From positions 1 to 57,715 of the forward strand of contig DYOU01000007.1 of assembly GCA_020720365.1 (NCBI GenBank): 57,715 nucleotides of DNA. Direction: 5' to 3'. This DNA is from Candidatus Elulimicrobium sp. GTDB taxonomy: Bacteria; Omnitrophota; Gorgyraeia; Zapsychrales; Fredricksoniimonadaceae. A program made the position numbers and the translations under genes. Of the stretch, positions 20,367 to 29,227 are shown one piece after another. Within the stretch, counting starts at the first letter, position 1. Each line of letters opens with the position of its first letter. A model generated the notes under the pieces. The model saw only the letters and a list, made by a program, of their open reading frames with translations. It was not told the DNA's origin and made no database searches.

Positions 20367-20995
20367 ATCTGACACTTATTCGCAATAGTCTGATCGCCTT
20401 GAGCGTAGTCATCCTGCTGGTACTGTGGGCTGTTATGATCTCCCAGTATAATGACTATGATAAAGCCAGTGACGGATTTGAACAGAAGAAAGCCGATCTT
20501 AATGTCAAGAAGATCGAGATCGAGACGCTTAAGAAGGCTTTGGAGAAGTTCAAGGCTGAGAAAGAGGAGTTTTCCAAACTGCTTTTCAATGAGCGGGATG
20601 TGCCGGCATTTCTTGATCAGATCTCTCAATATGCCAAAGAGGCGGAGATCAAGATCGTTGATATGAAAACACAGCAGTTCTATGAGGTGCAGGTCAATAA
20701 AGAGGTCGCGCAGGAAGCCCGCGTAGAGCGCCGGCTGGCGAACCAGATTGAAGCCCAGAAAAAGAGCGATGCGCTCCGCAGCGCTCAGACACTTTCAGCT
20801 ATGCCGATCCAGATCAGGGTGAAGGGCAGTTACGCGTCATTTGTCGGATTCCTTGATCATCTGCAGGAATATAAACAGTTGATCAATATTGCCAATGTTG
20901 AAATCAAGGCGGGGAATGAATATCCTGTGCTGGATTGTGAGTTTGTGATCAGGATATATACCTTAAAAACAACACAAGAGTTAATACGCAAATGA
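20363..20995 (+). CDS. pilO: type IV pilus assembly protein PilO
   Basis: TM, coiled coil, 'IQIRVKGSYASFVGFLDHLQEYKQLINIANVEIK'. Confidence 0.9.
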   Translation: MNLTLIRNSLIALSVVILLVLWAVMISQYNDYDKASDGFEQKKADLNVKKIEIETLKKALEKFKAEKEEFSKLLFNERDVPAFLDQISQYAKEAEIKIVDMKTQQFYEVQVNKEVAQEARVERRLANQIEAQKKSDALRSAQTLSAMPIQIRVKGSYASFVGFLDHLQEYKQLINIANVEIKAGNEYPVLDCEFVIRIYTLKTTQELIRK

Positions 20996-21462
20996 AAATA
21001 ATGACTTGGTTAACCATAGGGTTTGTGACACTCTCGCTGACAGGCTGTGAACAGATGCGCGACGTTCAGCGGCTGTTTAAAAAGAGTAAGGTGCCGCAGG
21101 CGGAGGCTCAAACAGCAGCTGTTATTAATCATGAGGATGAAGTGCGGCTGGCCGAGGTAGTCCTGAAGCCAAAACAGCGCAAGCTTTCGGTCAAATCAGA
21201 TCCGTTTCAGCCTTTGGCTTTGTCCGGTCTTGGCGCCGAGAACGGGCTGGGTGGTGTTGGGGCTGTTCTTTCGACGATCAAATATGTCGGGATGATGAAG
21301 ATGGGAACGGAATCCTCGGTCCTGATCCAGACAGCTAAAGGCAGTAATGTTTACAAGCTTAACGATGAAGTTGAGTATATGCGCATTAGCGAGATTAACG
21401 CTGAATTTATAACTCTCACAAAAGATGGAAAAACGTTCCAACTAAAAAGAGGTGCACCATGA
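20992..21462 (+). CDS. pilP: type IV pilus assembly lipoprotein PilP-like
   Basis: Signal peptide and lipobox 'LTGC'; 'VGMMKMGTESSVLIQTAKGSNVYKLNDEVEYMRISEINAEFITLTKDGK'. Position between pilO and pilQ. Confidence 0.8.
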   Translation: MKIMTWLTIGFVTLSLTGCEQMRDVQRLFKKSKVPQAEAQTAAVINHEDEVRLAEVVLKPKQRKLSVKSDPFQPLALSGLGAENGLGGVGAVLSTIKYVGMMKMGTESSVLIQTAKGSNVYKLNDEVEYMRISEINAEFITLTKDGKTFQLKRGAP

Positions 21463-22874
21463 GATTCAAGAACTTTATTGGTATTCTTTTCGCGGCAGTT
21501 CTGGCTTTGGGATTTTATCCTCCTGGCGAGGCAAGTGCGTTGGATGATCCCATGAAGGTGGAATCAGCCACGGTTTTGTCCAGGAATCTGACGATTGACA
21601 GGGCCATGGCAGAAGCTCGGAAGGCGGACCTTGACTCCAGGACCGCTAATCAGGTGCCGTTGAAAGAGGTTATACTGAAGCCTGCCAGCCTGACGGATTC
21701 CGAGATCATTGAAAGTCTGATGAGCTCGGATATGCAGAAGGCCAAGGTCGACTTTGAATTCGCAAAAATGACCTTGAATGATGTGTTTATGACGGTTGGA
21801 AAAGTCAGTAATCTGAATATCATGCTGGACCCGGACATTAAGGCTCTGGTCGCGGATATTCATTTAAAACAGGTCTCTTTAAAAGAAGCGATGCTTTTGA
21901 TCGGGAATGCGCACAGTTTGGCTTTTCGCCGCATTGAAGGGTCTATTTATGTAACGACGAAAGAAAAGATCAAGCAGCAGTCCACGTTTTCCCAGGTGAT
22001 CAAACTGCGGAATGTGAAGGCGGCTCAAGCGAAGTTAATGATAACTGATATTATCAAAACAGTAAACGTGAGCGAAGATATCAATAGCGTGATCGTCGTT
22101 GGCCAGCCGGATGAGATCGCCAGGGTTGAAAGTGTAATAAAAGAGATTGACTGTCCTCAGCCGCAGGTTATTCTGGAAGCAAAGATCATTGAAGTAAACA
22201 AGGATGCGCTGAAAGATTTTGGTATTGACTGGTCGAGTCAGGTTACGGTTAATTATCAGGAGACAGGTCGTCCGATAACGATAGCGGATCAGGCCGTATC
22301 CGGTGCGGAGGATGTTCTTCAGATCGGGTCTTTTGTTCGTTCACCTTTGTCATTTGCGTCTGCAATCAAGATGCTGGAAACACAGAATAAGGCGAAAGTT
22401 CTTTCGAATCCGCGGGTATCGACAATGAATGACAAGGAAGCCGAGATATTTGTCGGCGACCGTATCCCGTATACAGTTACCACGATCTCGGGTGGTGTGG
22501 CTACAACAGACGTGCGTTTTGAAGAGCCTGGTATCCGCCTGAAGATCACTCCTTCGTTCATCGATGGAGAGTTTGTGGTGATCAAGGTTGAGCCTGAGGT
22601 CAGCTTTATATTCAGCTGGCGCGGCCCGGATAATCAGTATCCCTGGATCAAGAAACGCCAGGCTACCGCGTTTGTTCGTGTGCGGAATAATGAACCCTTC
22701 GTTCTTGGCGGATTGTTGAATGAGGAAGACAAGAAGAACCTGTTCAAGGTGCCGGTACTTGGGAACATTCCGCTGCTGGGGAATTTGTTCACCCATGAGT
22801 CGCATACAGTAACGAATACAGAACTGATCATTACGATTACGCCGACGGTTGTTCAGGATAGCGCCGGCAAGTAG
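21459..22874 (+). CDS. pilQ: type IV pilus secretin PilQ / GspD family
   Basis: 'VILEAKIIEVNKDALKDFGIDWSSQ', 'KAKVLSNPRVSTMNDKEAEIFVGDRIPY', 'VLGGLLNEEDKKNLFKVPVLGNIPLLGNLF'. Confidence 0.96.
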   Translation: MRFKNFIGILFAAVLALGFYPPGEASALDDPMKVESATVLSRNLTIDRAMAEARKADLDSRTANQVPLKEVILKPASLTDSEIIESLMSSDMQKAKVDFEFAKMTLNDVFMTVGKVSNLNIMLDPDIKALVADIHLKQVSLKEAMLLIGNAHSLAFRRIEGSIYVTTKEKIKQQSTFSQVIKLRNVKAAQAKLMITDIIKTVNVSEDINSVIVVGQPDEIARVESVIKEIDCPQPQVILEAKIIEVNKDALKDFGIDWSSQVTVNYQETGRPITIADQAVSGAEDVLQIGSFVRSPLSFASAIKMLETQNKAKVLSNPRVSTMNDKEAEIFVGDRIPYTVTTISGGVATTDVRFEEPGIRLKITPSFIDGEFVVIKVEPEVSFIFSWRGPDNQYPWIKKRQATAFVRVRNNEPFVLGGLLNEEDKKNLFKVPVLGNIPLLGNLFTHESHTVTNTELIITITPTVVQDSAGK

Positions 22875-22894
22875 GAGAAGAGCTAATTCGTACG

Positions 22895-22939
22895 GCAGAC
22901 AGGGGAGGATCCCGCTATTTTGATCTGCCCCTGATCTGC
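22895..22939 (+). other. intergenic stem-loop between pilQ and the large prepilin gene
   Basis: GCAGA-CAGGGG pairs with CCCCTG-a-TCTGC (one bulge), 22-nt loop. Confidence 0.55.
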
Positions 22940-22955
22940 ATTGAGAGGAGAGAGT

Positions 22956-25091
22956 ATGATAAACAGACTTAAGCGTCAGGGCGGGTTTACATTGATCGAG
23001 CTGATGGTCAGTTCAGTCATCGTTACTATTTTAGGTATGACATCGTGGTATGCCGCGAATACCCTGATCGTGGCGAATGATATTGTTCATAACAGTATCA
23101 CGGCTGTTAATCTTCAGCGCAAGAGCCAGGAAGAAATTCGCCGGGTGATCCGTTCGGGGAATAATTATGATATTTTAGGGACTTTGGGCATATGTGATTT
23201 TTCCGCAGTCAATATCTGCGGCTTTGAGGGGGATCTCTCAACTTCTTTCCCTGGGTTTTCCCGTACAATGACAGTTACGAATGAAGCCGGTAGTTCGGAG
23301 TTTAAACGTGTAGTGGTGACGGTGACCTGGAATGAGCTTGGGAAAATAAGGATCTCTAATACGGTAGAGTTGTTATCACGCCCGCCGCAGCCTATGCCGG
23401 GGAATTTGATCGGAAAAGTCACGGATAGTACAACGGGCAATAATCTGGGAAGTGTGGATATCACGGCTTCTTTGGTTTCAGCGCCCGGAACGTTACAGGT
23501 AGTGTCAACATTGCAGGATATTTTAGGTAAGCTGGCGAATTATACGTTTGCGAATGCGGCGGGACAGTCTCAGATGACTACAGGTAACTGGAATATTTCG
23601 GCGAAACGTAATGGGTATCAGAATTATGTTGGCCCGGCGCCGGTAGTGATCAGCGCTAATATAGAGACTCAATTTGACTTTGCCATGATCCCTGTGCCTG
23701 ACAATGCGACGATCACGGTTACTTGGCCATCTGGCGTTGGTCTGCCATATACGCCTAAAGGAACGGTTGCTCTTTACAAGAAGGGCTCTCTTCAGACGCA
23801 ATCGAACGCTAATTTTACAGGAAGCCATATTTTCACGGTTCAGTTTATAGATACCAATCCGCAGTGCTTTACTGTCGCAACAAATACGGACATCTGGAAA
23901 AACGGTTTTGTCGGAAACTTTACATGTTCTTCACCGCCGATGACCCAGGATTCGCGCGGCTGGTCCTCTGCTGTTGTTCGGGCGGATAATAGTCTGGTAT
24001 GCGGGAATCCCTGGGTTGGGAATGCGACTTCAGACAGGATCTGTGTTAATCCGGGAGATGCGATCACGGTGGCTCTTCCGGTGGTTCCGGTCGCGACAAC
24101 CAATCTGACGGGAGAGGTCAAGGATTCAAATAATCTTGCGATCGCGGGGGCCAGTCTGGTTATTCGCTGGCATGATAACGGGGAGTATCCGTGGACAGGG
24201 AAAGCCTTAGCGGTGACAACGGATTCGGCGGGGAAGTATGCCGCAACAGTTCCTGCGGAGCAGAACTTTTTTAATGATGCAAATGGTTTTTATATCAGAA
24301 CATACGCCAGTGCCTCTGTTCCGATGTTACAGTGTTGTAATATAAGCGGGACGGTGCAAGCTTCACCAGGTATGATTCGTGTTGGCCCTTTGACCGCGGG
24401 AGTGAATAAGGTACAGGATTATGTGATTGATACAACGCCTCAAACGCAAACATGTGGAGGGGCGAACGGGCTGGTGATAGACGGCAGTACTCTGAGCGGG
24501 CTGTCTGGCGCAAAAGTTGGGCTGTCAGGGTCGAAGGATACAGATGCGATCGGTAATTATCAATTCCAGTGCCCTGATTTAACTTTGATGAGTGTTCCGG
24601 CAAAGGCGTATTATCTGAATACGACCAAGGCAAATTATTATGATTTCACGACGAAAGGCAATAATTATTATACTCAGGTCGGTACGGGGAAAGTGATCGT
24701 TAATAAGGATGTTGGCAACATTATGCCTAATGTCGAGCTATGGCCAAAAGGTGTTGGGACACTGAATGTGAATGTTGTGGGGCCAGGTGGTTCTTCTCAG
24801 ATTCAGGGCGCAACGGTCAGCCTGGTTGGAACAGCTTCGCCAGCTCCGGTATTGAGTGCCCCAGCGCCGATAGTGACAGGTGCCAATGGCCTGGCGGTAT
24901 TCAATGCTCTTCTGGAAACATGGCCGCCGCCGTCTGTCGTGGGGAATGTGAAATATCAACAGACCGTGAGTGATTATACGATCACAGTGAACCATCCGTC
25001 GTATGAGACTGCGGTTGTCGGGAATGTGAAGCTTGATCGGAATCAAACACTCACACAAACGATCAACTTGATCTTGAAAGCTGGTATGTGA
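22956..25091 (+). CDS. very large minor prepilin with several carboxypeptidase-regulatory-like (Ig-like) domains
   Basis: 'QGGFTLIELMVSSVIVTILGMTSWYAANTLI' class-III signal; repeated modules such as 'GKVTDSTTGNNLGSVDI', 'GEVKDSNNLAIAGASLVI...TTDSAGKYAATV'. Confidence 0.85.
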   Translation: MINRLKRQGGFTLIELMVSSVIVTILGMTSWYAANTLIVANDIVHNSITAVNLQRKSQEEIRRVIRSGNNYDILGTLGICDFSAVNICGFEGDLSTSFPGFSRTMTVTNEAGSSEFKRVVVTVTWNELGKIRISNTVELLSRPPQPMPGNLIGKVTDSTTGNNLGSVDITASLVSAPGTLQVVSTLQDILGKLANYTFANAAGQSQMTTGNWNISAKRNGYQNYVGPAPVVISANIETQFDFAMIPVPDNATITVTWPSGVGLPYTPKGTVALYKKGSLQTQSNANFTGSHIFTVQFIDTNPQCFTVATNTDIWKNGFVGNFTCSSPPMTQDSRGWSSAVVRADNSLVCGNPWVGNATSDRICVNPGDAITVALPVVPVATTNLTGEVKDSNNLAIAGASLVIRWHDNGEYPWTGKALAVTTDSAGKYAATVPAEQNFFNDANGFYIRTYASASVPMLQCCNISGTVQASPGMIRVGPLTAGVNKVQDYVIDTTPQTQTCGGANGLVIDGSTLSGLSGAKVGLSGSKDTDAIGNYQFQCPDLTLMSVPAKAYYLNTTKANYYDFTTKGNNYYTQVGTGKVIVNKDVGNIMPNVELWPKGVGTLNVNVVGPGGSSQIQGATVSLVGTASPAPVLSAPAPIVTGANGLAVFNALLETWPPPSVVGNVKYQQTVSDYTITVNHPSYETAVVGNVKLDRNQTLTQTINLILKAGM

Positions 25092-25555
25092 TGAGACGAC
25101 CGGCCTCTGGTTTTACGTTGGTGGAGTTGTTGACCGTGGTAGTGATCCTCGGGATACTGATCTCGTTCTTTTATACGACATTCTTTTCCAGTTGGGCAGA
25201 GATGGATAATTACGCGACACGCTCAAACCTGTGGCAGGATATGAACAGGGTGATGGATAAGGTGACCGTGCAGGCGCGTCAAGCCAAGGGTATTACTGTC
25301 GCGTCAGATGGCAGGTCAGTGGTGCTCGTTGATTCGTTTGGTTCTAATTTTGCTACATTTGCTTTCAATGTGGCAGGAGAGCTGACTCTGACACAGCCAG
25401 GTTCAGTGGAACTTCTGACAGATCGGGTTGATGTGGGTTTGTCATCGTTCAGCAAGAATAGTGAAGCTTTAGTGGTAAAAATGGTTTTGGCGGATATGCT
25501 AGCTATGAGGAGGGTTCAAATTGAGACAACAACAGAAGTATTCCCTCGGAATTAA
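25091..25555 (+). CDS. prepilin (PilW/GspJ-like minor pilin)
   Basis: 'MRRPASGFTLVELLTVVVILGILISFFYTTFFSSWAEMDNY'; TGATG overlap with the upstream stop. Confidence 0.85.
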   Translation: MRRPASGFTLVELLTVVVILGILISFFYTTFFSSWAEMDNYATRSNLWQDMNRVMDKVTVQARQAKGITVASDGRSVVLVDSFGSNFATFAFNVAGELTLTQPGSVELLTDRVDVGLSSFSKNSEALVVKMVLADMLAMRRVQIETTTEVFPRN

Positions 25556-26744
25556 TAACAAGGGCGTTACCTTGCTGGCCAGTGTTGTAATGACGGTCTT
25601 CCTGGGCCTTATGATCGGAGTTGCTTTCCGTGGCATGAATATGGAAATGCAGGAAGGTGCCTCGAGAGAGGTTTCTCAGGAGTCGTTTAATAATGCCGAA
25701 GCCGGACTGGAATATGCGATCTTTATGCTCCGGCAGGATGAAACCTGGAGTCCTGCAGCGCCATTATCCGTTCAGGTTCTTATTGACCCGTTAGCTCCGG
25801 TCGTCCCTGCGAACATTCAGGGGACCTATACCGTCAGTGTTGCGCCTGCGCTGCCATTTAATGGTTGGCCTTCGGTGTGGGTAACCTCTCAAGGAGTTGA
25901 TCGTGATGGAAAAAATCCCAGGACTATTCTTGCCCAGGTGATCGTTCAAAGCCCTGCAAAGTTTCTGGTGTCGTCTTTGGGTGATATCACAATTCGCAGT
26001 GGTGCTAATTATGGCGGAGACTTTTTGGCGCGTGACATTGATTTTCAGGTTGATACATCCCTGGCTTTAGGTTCTTCTCAGCGTAATATCAATATTATCG
26101 GAAAAGTTTCCTATATGCGCAATTTGTTAAGTAATGTGAATCTGATGAATCCGGCATTGGGTGTTTCGATCACGGGCGGTACGCAGTCATCCCCCGGAGT
26201 TACATTTACAGGGATCGATAAAACGTATTATAAATTACTTGCGCAAACGCAAGGCAGTTACCACGGTGCCAGTAAGACCATATCCGGAAGTCTGGATTGT
26301 ACAACTCTGGGGGCAGTGAATGGAGTGGTCTTTGTAGAGGGTGATCTGCATATTTCAGGAACTTTTGCAGAGAGCCTGACGTTTATTGCAACGGGCGATA
26401 TTTATATAGATGATGATCTTCAGAGGGATGCAACAGTGATCCCTGCACCCCAGGTCGGGCTTTTGGCGGTTAATAATGTGATTATTCCCAGTACAGCTCC
26501 AGCGACCCTTGATCTGGAAGCGTTTGTTCTGGCAGATGGAGGGATTTTTACGGCTGACAAGACGGTAGCCAAGGGAACATTGAATTTTACCGGAGCGATC
26601 GCTGTGCGCGGACGCGTAGGGGGATCAGCGATTGACCTGAACGCTTTTGCGACGCGTAATTACAACTATAATGCGGCGTTCGTTAATAATACGATACCCT
26701 TTCTCTCCTCTATGGCCAATGTTGTTGGCTGGAGCGAGATTTGA
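25521..26744 (+). CDS. PilX-like minor pilin / pilus assembly protein
   Basis: 'NNKGVTLLASVVMTVFLGLMIGVAFRGMNMEMQEGASREVSQESFNNAEAGLEYAIFML'; TTG start, overlaps previous ORF. Confidence 0.78.
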   Translation: MRQQQKYSLGINNKGVTLLASVVMTVFLGLMIGVAFRGMNMEMQEGASREVSQESFNNAEAGLEYAIFMLRQDETWSPAAPLSVQVLIDPLAPVVPANIQGTYTVSVAPALPFNGWPSVWVTSQGVDRDGKNPRTILAQVIVQSPAKFLVSSLGDITIRSGANYGGDFLARDIDFQVDTSLALGSSQRNINIIGKVSYMRNLLSNVNLMNPALGVSITGGTQSSPGVTFTGIDKTYYKLLAQTQGSYHGASKTISGSLDCTTLGAVNGVVFVEGDLHISGTFAESLTFIATGDIYIDDDLQRDATVIPAPQVGLLAVNNVIIPSTAPATLDLEAFVLADGGIFTADKTVAKGTLNFTGAIAVRGRVGGSAIDLNAFATRNYNYNAAFVNNTIPFLSSMANVVGWSEI

Positions 26745-26779
26745 TCGAGAATGAATGAACACATGACGTACTGTTTTTC

Positions 26780-27388
26780 ATGAATCATCCTGCCTTTACA
26801 CAATTAAGACGTCAGATCGATCAGGCGATTACTTTTCATGACCTTGATCATGCCAGGTGTTTGGCAGCAGAAGGCATAACCCTGGCCCAGGGGTTGCAAT
26901 GTCCATCGGAAGTTCTTTATTTTCAGGCACAGCAGGCGATCACTTTTGAGCGTTTTACAGAGGCCATAGATTTGTTAAGTCAGGCCCTTGTGTTGAATCC
27001 ATCAGATGGGGCGGCGTATAACGATATTGCTTTATGTATGGTTGATACAGGCCATATTGAAGGAGTCATGGAATATTTTGATCAGGGGATCGCTGTTGAG
27101 CCCGATTATGCAACTATTCATCATAATAAGGGTTGGTTTCTTAATAAGCTCGGACGGCCGACAGAGGCGATCATTTGTTTTGAGCAGGCGCTAGCATATG
27201 AACCTCAGCGTGTGGTGACGTGGGAGAATATGGGGGATGCTTATGAGGAACAAGGATATATTCAGGAGGCTTTAGCGGCGTACCGGTATGCCTTATTTTT
27301 TTTAGGGGATAGAGATCGAGAGATCGGGGCTCAACTGTGGGGAGAGATCAAAAGATTGGAATTAATGAAACTTCCGACACTATTTTAG
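26780..27388 (+). CDS. tetratricopeptide repeat protein
   Basis: TPR units 'ALVLNPSDGAAYNDIALCMVDTGHIEGVMEYFDQGIAVEPDYATIHHNKGWFLNKLGRPTEAIICFEQALAYEPQ'. Confidence 0.9.
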   Translation: MNHPAFTQLRRQIDQAITFHDLDHARCLAAEGITLAQGLQCPSEVLYFQAQQAITFERFTEAIDLLSQALVLNPSDGAAYNDIALCMVDTGHIEGVMEYFDQGIAVEPDYATIHHNKGWFLNKLGRPTEAIICFEQALAYEPQRVVTWENMGDAYEEQGYIQEALAAYRYALFFLGDRDREIGAQLWGEIKRLELMKLPTLF

Positions 27389-27521
27389 TGTCTAAGTCTT
27401 TGAGGGCTTGAGGATCACTGAAACAGGGGCGTGCCCCGTTAAAAGGATAAAAGGCAGGATAAATCAATAAGGATGGTGGTATGGTGGTATGCGGGTAGGC
27501 TAGATTGTTGTATTAGCAGGG

Positions 27522-27788
27522 ATGTGTGTTTCTTTGGTTGTTGGTGGAGCTACTTTAGCGAAAGCTCAGGATGCGGCGGCTAAGGTGAAAGAGGGAATGG
27601 CGATGTTGAAGGAAAAGACATTAGCTGTTGGGGCTCCAAAGCTGGATGCGGATTCTCTGTATTTTGGTGATGTAGAGATGAATGGGAATTTTGACATTCT
27701 TGGAAGTCAGTATGAGGCTGGTTATGAGCCGATCAAGGATTCCAGCGATGCTGTGATTGGCGTGTTTTATGCTGGTTTTAAACTGTAA
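27522..27788 (+). CDS. small putative secreted protein; N-terminus possibly disrupted
   Basis: 88-aa ORF 'MCVSLVVGGATLAKAQ...'. In-frame upstream codons from ATG 27489 read MRVG-stop-IVVLAG. Confidence 0.5.
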   Translation: MCVSLVVGGATLAKAQDAAAKVKEGMAMLKEKTLAVGAPKLDADSLYFGDVEMNGNFDILGSQYEAGYEPIKDSSDAVIGVFYAGFKL

Positions 27789-27830
27789 GAATTAGAAGAA
27801 ATTATTTTGTATTGTTATGGCAGGAGGTTT

Positions 27831-28739
27831 ATGGGGCATCATAGTCATCAACATGGAATAGTATCAGGAAAAGAAAGCCGATTGATTGTATCGATTATTC
27901 TTAATTTCTGTATTACAACGATTCAGGTGGTTGGAGGGATCCTTTCAGGCAGCCTTGCGCTTCTTTCCGATGCATTGCATAATTTCAGTGATGCCGTTTC
28001 GTTGGTGGTCAGTTTTATTGCGGTGCGATTGTCCAAACGTCTTCATACGGAAACGAGTACTTTTGGTTATAAAAGAGCCGAGATCCTGGCGGCTTTATTT
28101 AATGCAACAACGTTGATCATTGTGGCTTTCTTTCTCTTTAAAGAGGCGGTTTATCGCTTCAGCACTCCATCGGGTATTGATAGCCTCTTGATGATAGCGG
28201 TGGCGGGGATGGGTTTGGTGGTGAACGTTGTTTCGGCGATCCTTCTCAAAGGAGATTCCGGTCACGACATGAATATACGCTCGGCCTATAGGCATCTTTT
28301 TTCAGATGCACTGTCTTCCGCGGCTGTTATGGCGGGAGGTCTTTGTATCTTTTTATTCAAAGTTTACTGGATTGATCCTGTGCTGACGATTGGTATCGGC
28401 CTTTATGTGCTGAAAGGCGGTTTTGATCTGATCGGGGATAGTATCCATATATTGATGCAGAATACTCCCAAAGGCCTTGATGTTAAAGATATTCAAAGAG
28501 AGATAGAGCAGGTTGACGGGGTTAAGAGTATACATCATGTTCATGTCTGGGCCGTTACCGAGAGGGACATTTATTTTGAAGCTCATGTGAATTTGAAGGA
28601 TGATATGCGTTTGAGTGAAAGCGGGGAGGTAAAATCCAGGATAGAGGAAATTTTATTTCATTCATTTATGATCGGGCATGTCACTCTTCAGTTTGAATAT
28701 GAAGGATGTCTTGAAGATGGATTGATAAAAAATCATTAA
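27831..28739 (+). CDS. cation diffusion facilitator (CzcD/ZitB-like) transporter
   Basis: His-rich N-terminus 'MGHHSHQHG', 'SGSLALLSDALHNFSDAVSLVVSFIAV', 'HVHVWAVTERDIYFEAHV'. ATG 27831 with AGGAGG RBS. Confidence 0.94.
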   Translation: MGHHSHQHGIVSGKESRLIVSIILNFCITTIQVVGGILSGSLALLSDALHNFSDAVSLVVSFIAVRLSKRLHTETSTFGYKRAEILAALFNATTLIIVAFFLFKEAVYRFSTPSGIDSLLMIAVAGMGLVVNVVSAILLKGDSGHDMNIRSAYRHLFSDALSSAAVMAGGLCIFLFKVYWIDPVLTIGIGLYVLKGGFDLIGDSIHILMQNTPKGLDVKDIQREIEQVDGVKSIHHVHVWAVTERDIYFEAHVNLKDDMRLSESGEVKSRIEEILFHSFMIGHVTLQFEYEGCLEDGLIKNH

Positions 28740-28866
28740 GTAAGAATTGTTAAAAAGTTCACAGGGATCTAGCGGTGTGATTAAAATTTATTAATTTACA
28801 GTTCTTCTCTGTTAGCATAAACTATAAGCTTCAGGAAATAATTATAATGTATATCAGAGGATCATT

Positions 28867-29214
28867 ATGGAAGAAAAACGAAAGAGCACGCGATATAAGA
28901 AGCCTTATATTGTCAAGTTTGGATTAAAGGATAACGTACATAAACCATTTGATGTGTCGCAATTGTATGATATCAGTAAAGGCGGGTTAAAATTTATTTC
29001 GCATCAGAATTATGGTTCAGGAACAAAGATTGTTTTTTATATCAGGTTTCCTTTCTTGTATCCTCATGAAACGATCGTGGAGGGTGAGATCGTCGCGAAT
29101 CAGGAAGCGTTCATGGGCAAGATGTATAAGATAGGAGCCAAGTTTGTGAATATTACAGCAGAGATCGCGGCTGTCCTGGAGCAGATGGATCAGATAAATC
29201 AGAAGAATCCATAA
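28867..29214 (+). CDS. PilZ domain protein (predicted c-di-GMP receptor)
   Basis: 'KRKSTRYKKPYIVKFGL...YDISKGGLKFISHQNYGSGTKIVFYIRFPF'; RKSxR and DxSxxG motifs. Confidence 0.82.
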   Translation: MEEKRKSTRYKKPYIVKFGLKDNVHKPFDVSQLYDISKGGLKFISHQNYGSGTKIVFYIRFPFLYPHETIVEGEIVANQEAFMGKMYKIGAKFVNITAEIAAVLEQMDQINQKNP

Positions 29215-29227
29215 GGGGTTCCACGTT

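Noticed and set aside
19919-20629. 236-aa minus-strand ORF
   Set aside because: Antisense to the PilMN and PilO genes; low-complexity Ser/Leu-rich translation with no recognisable domain; explained by codon bias of the + strand genes.
22350-22805. 151-aa minus-strand ORF
   Set aside because: Antisense to pilQ, which has strong secretin motifs; no signature in the antisense translation.
27408-27450. GGGGCGTGCCCC hairpin upstream of the 88-aa ORF as a riboswitch
   Set aside because: Short GC hairpin with no conserved riboswitch core motif that I can recognise; no clear T-tract for a terminator call.
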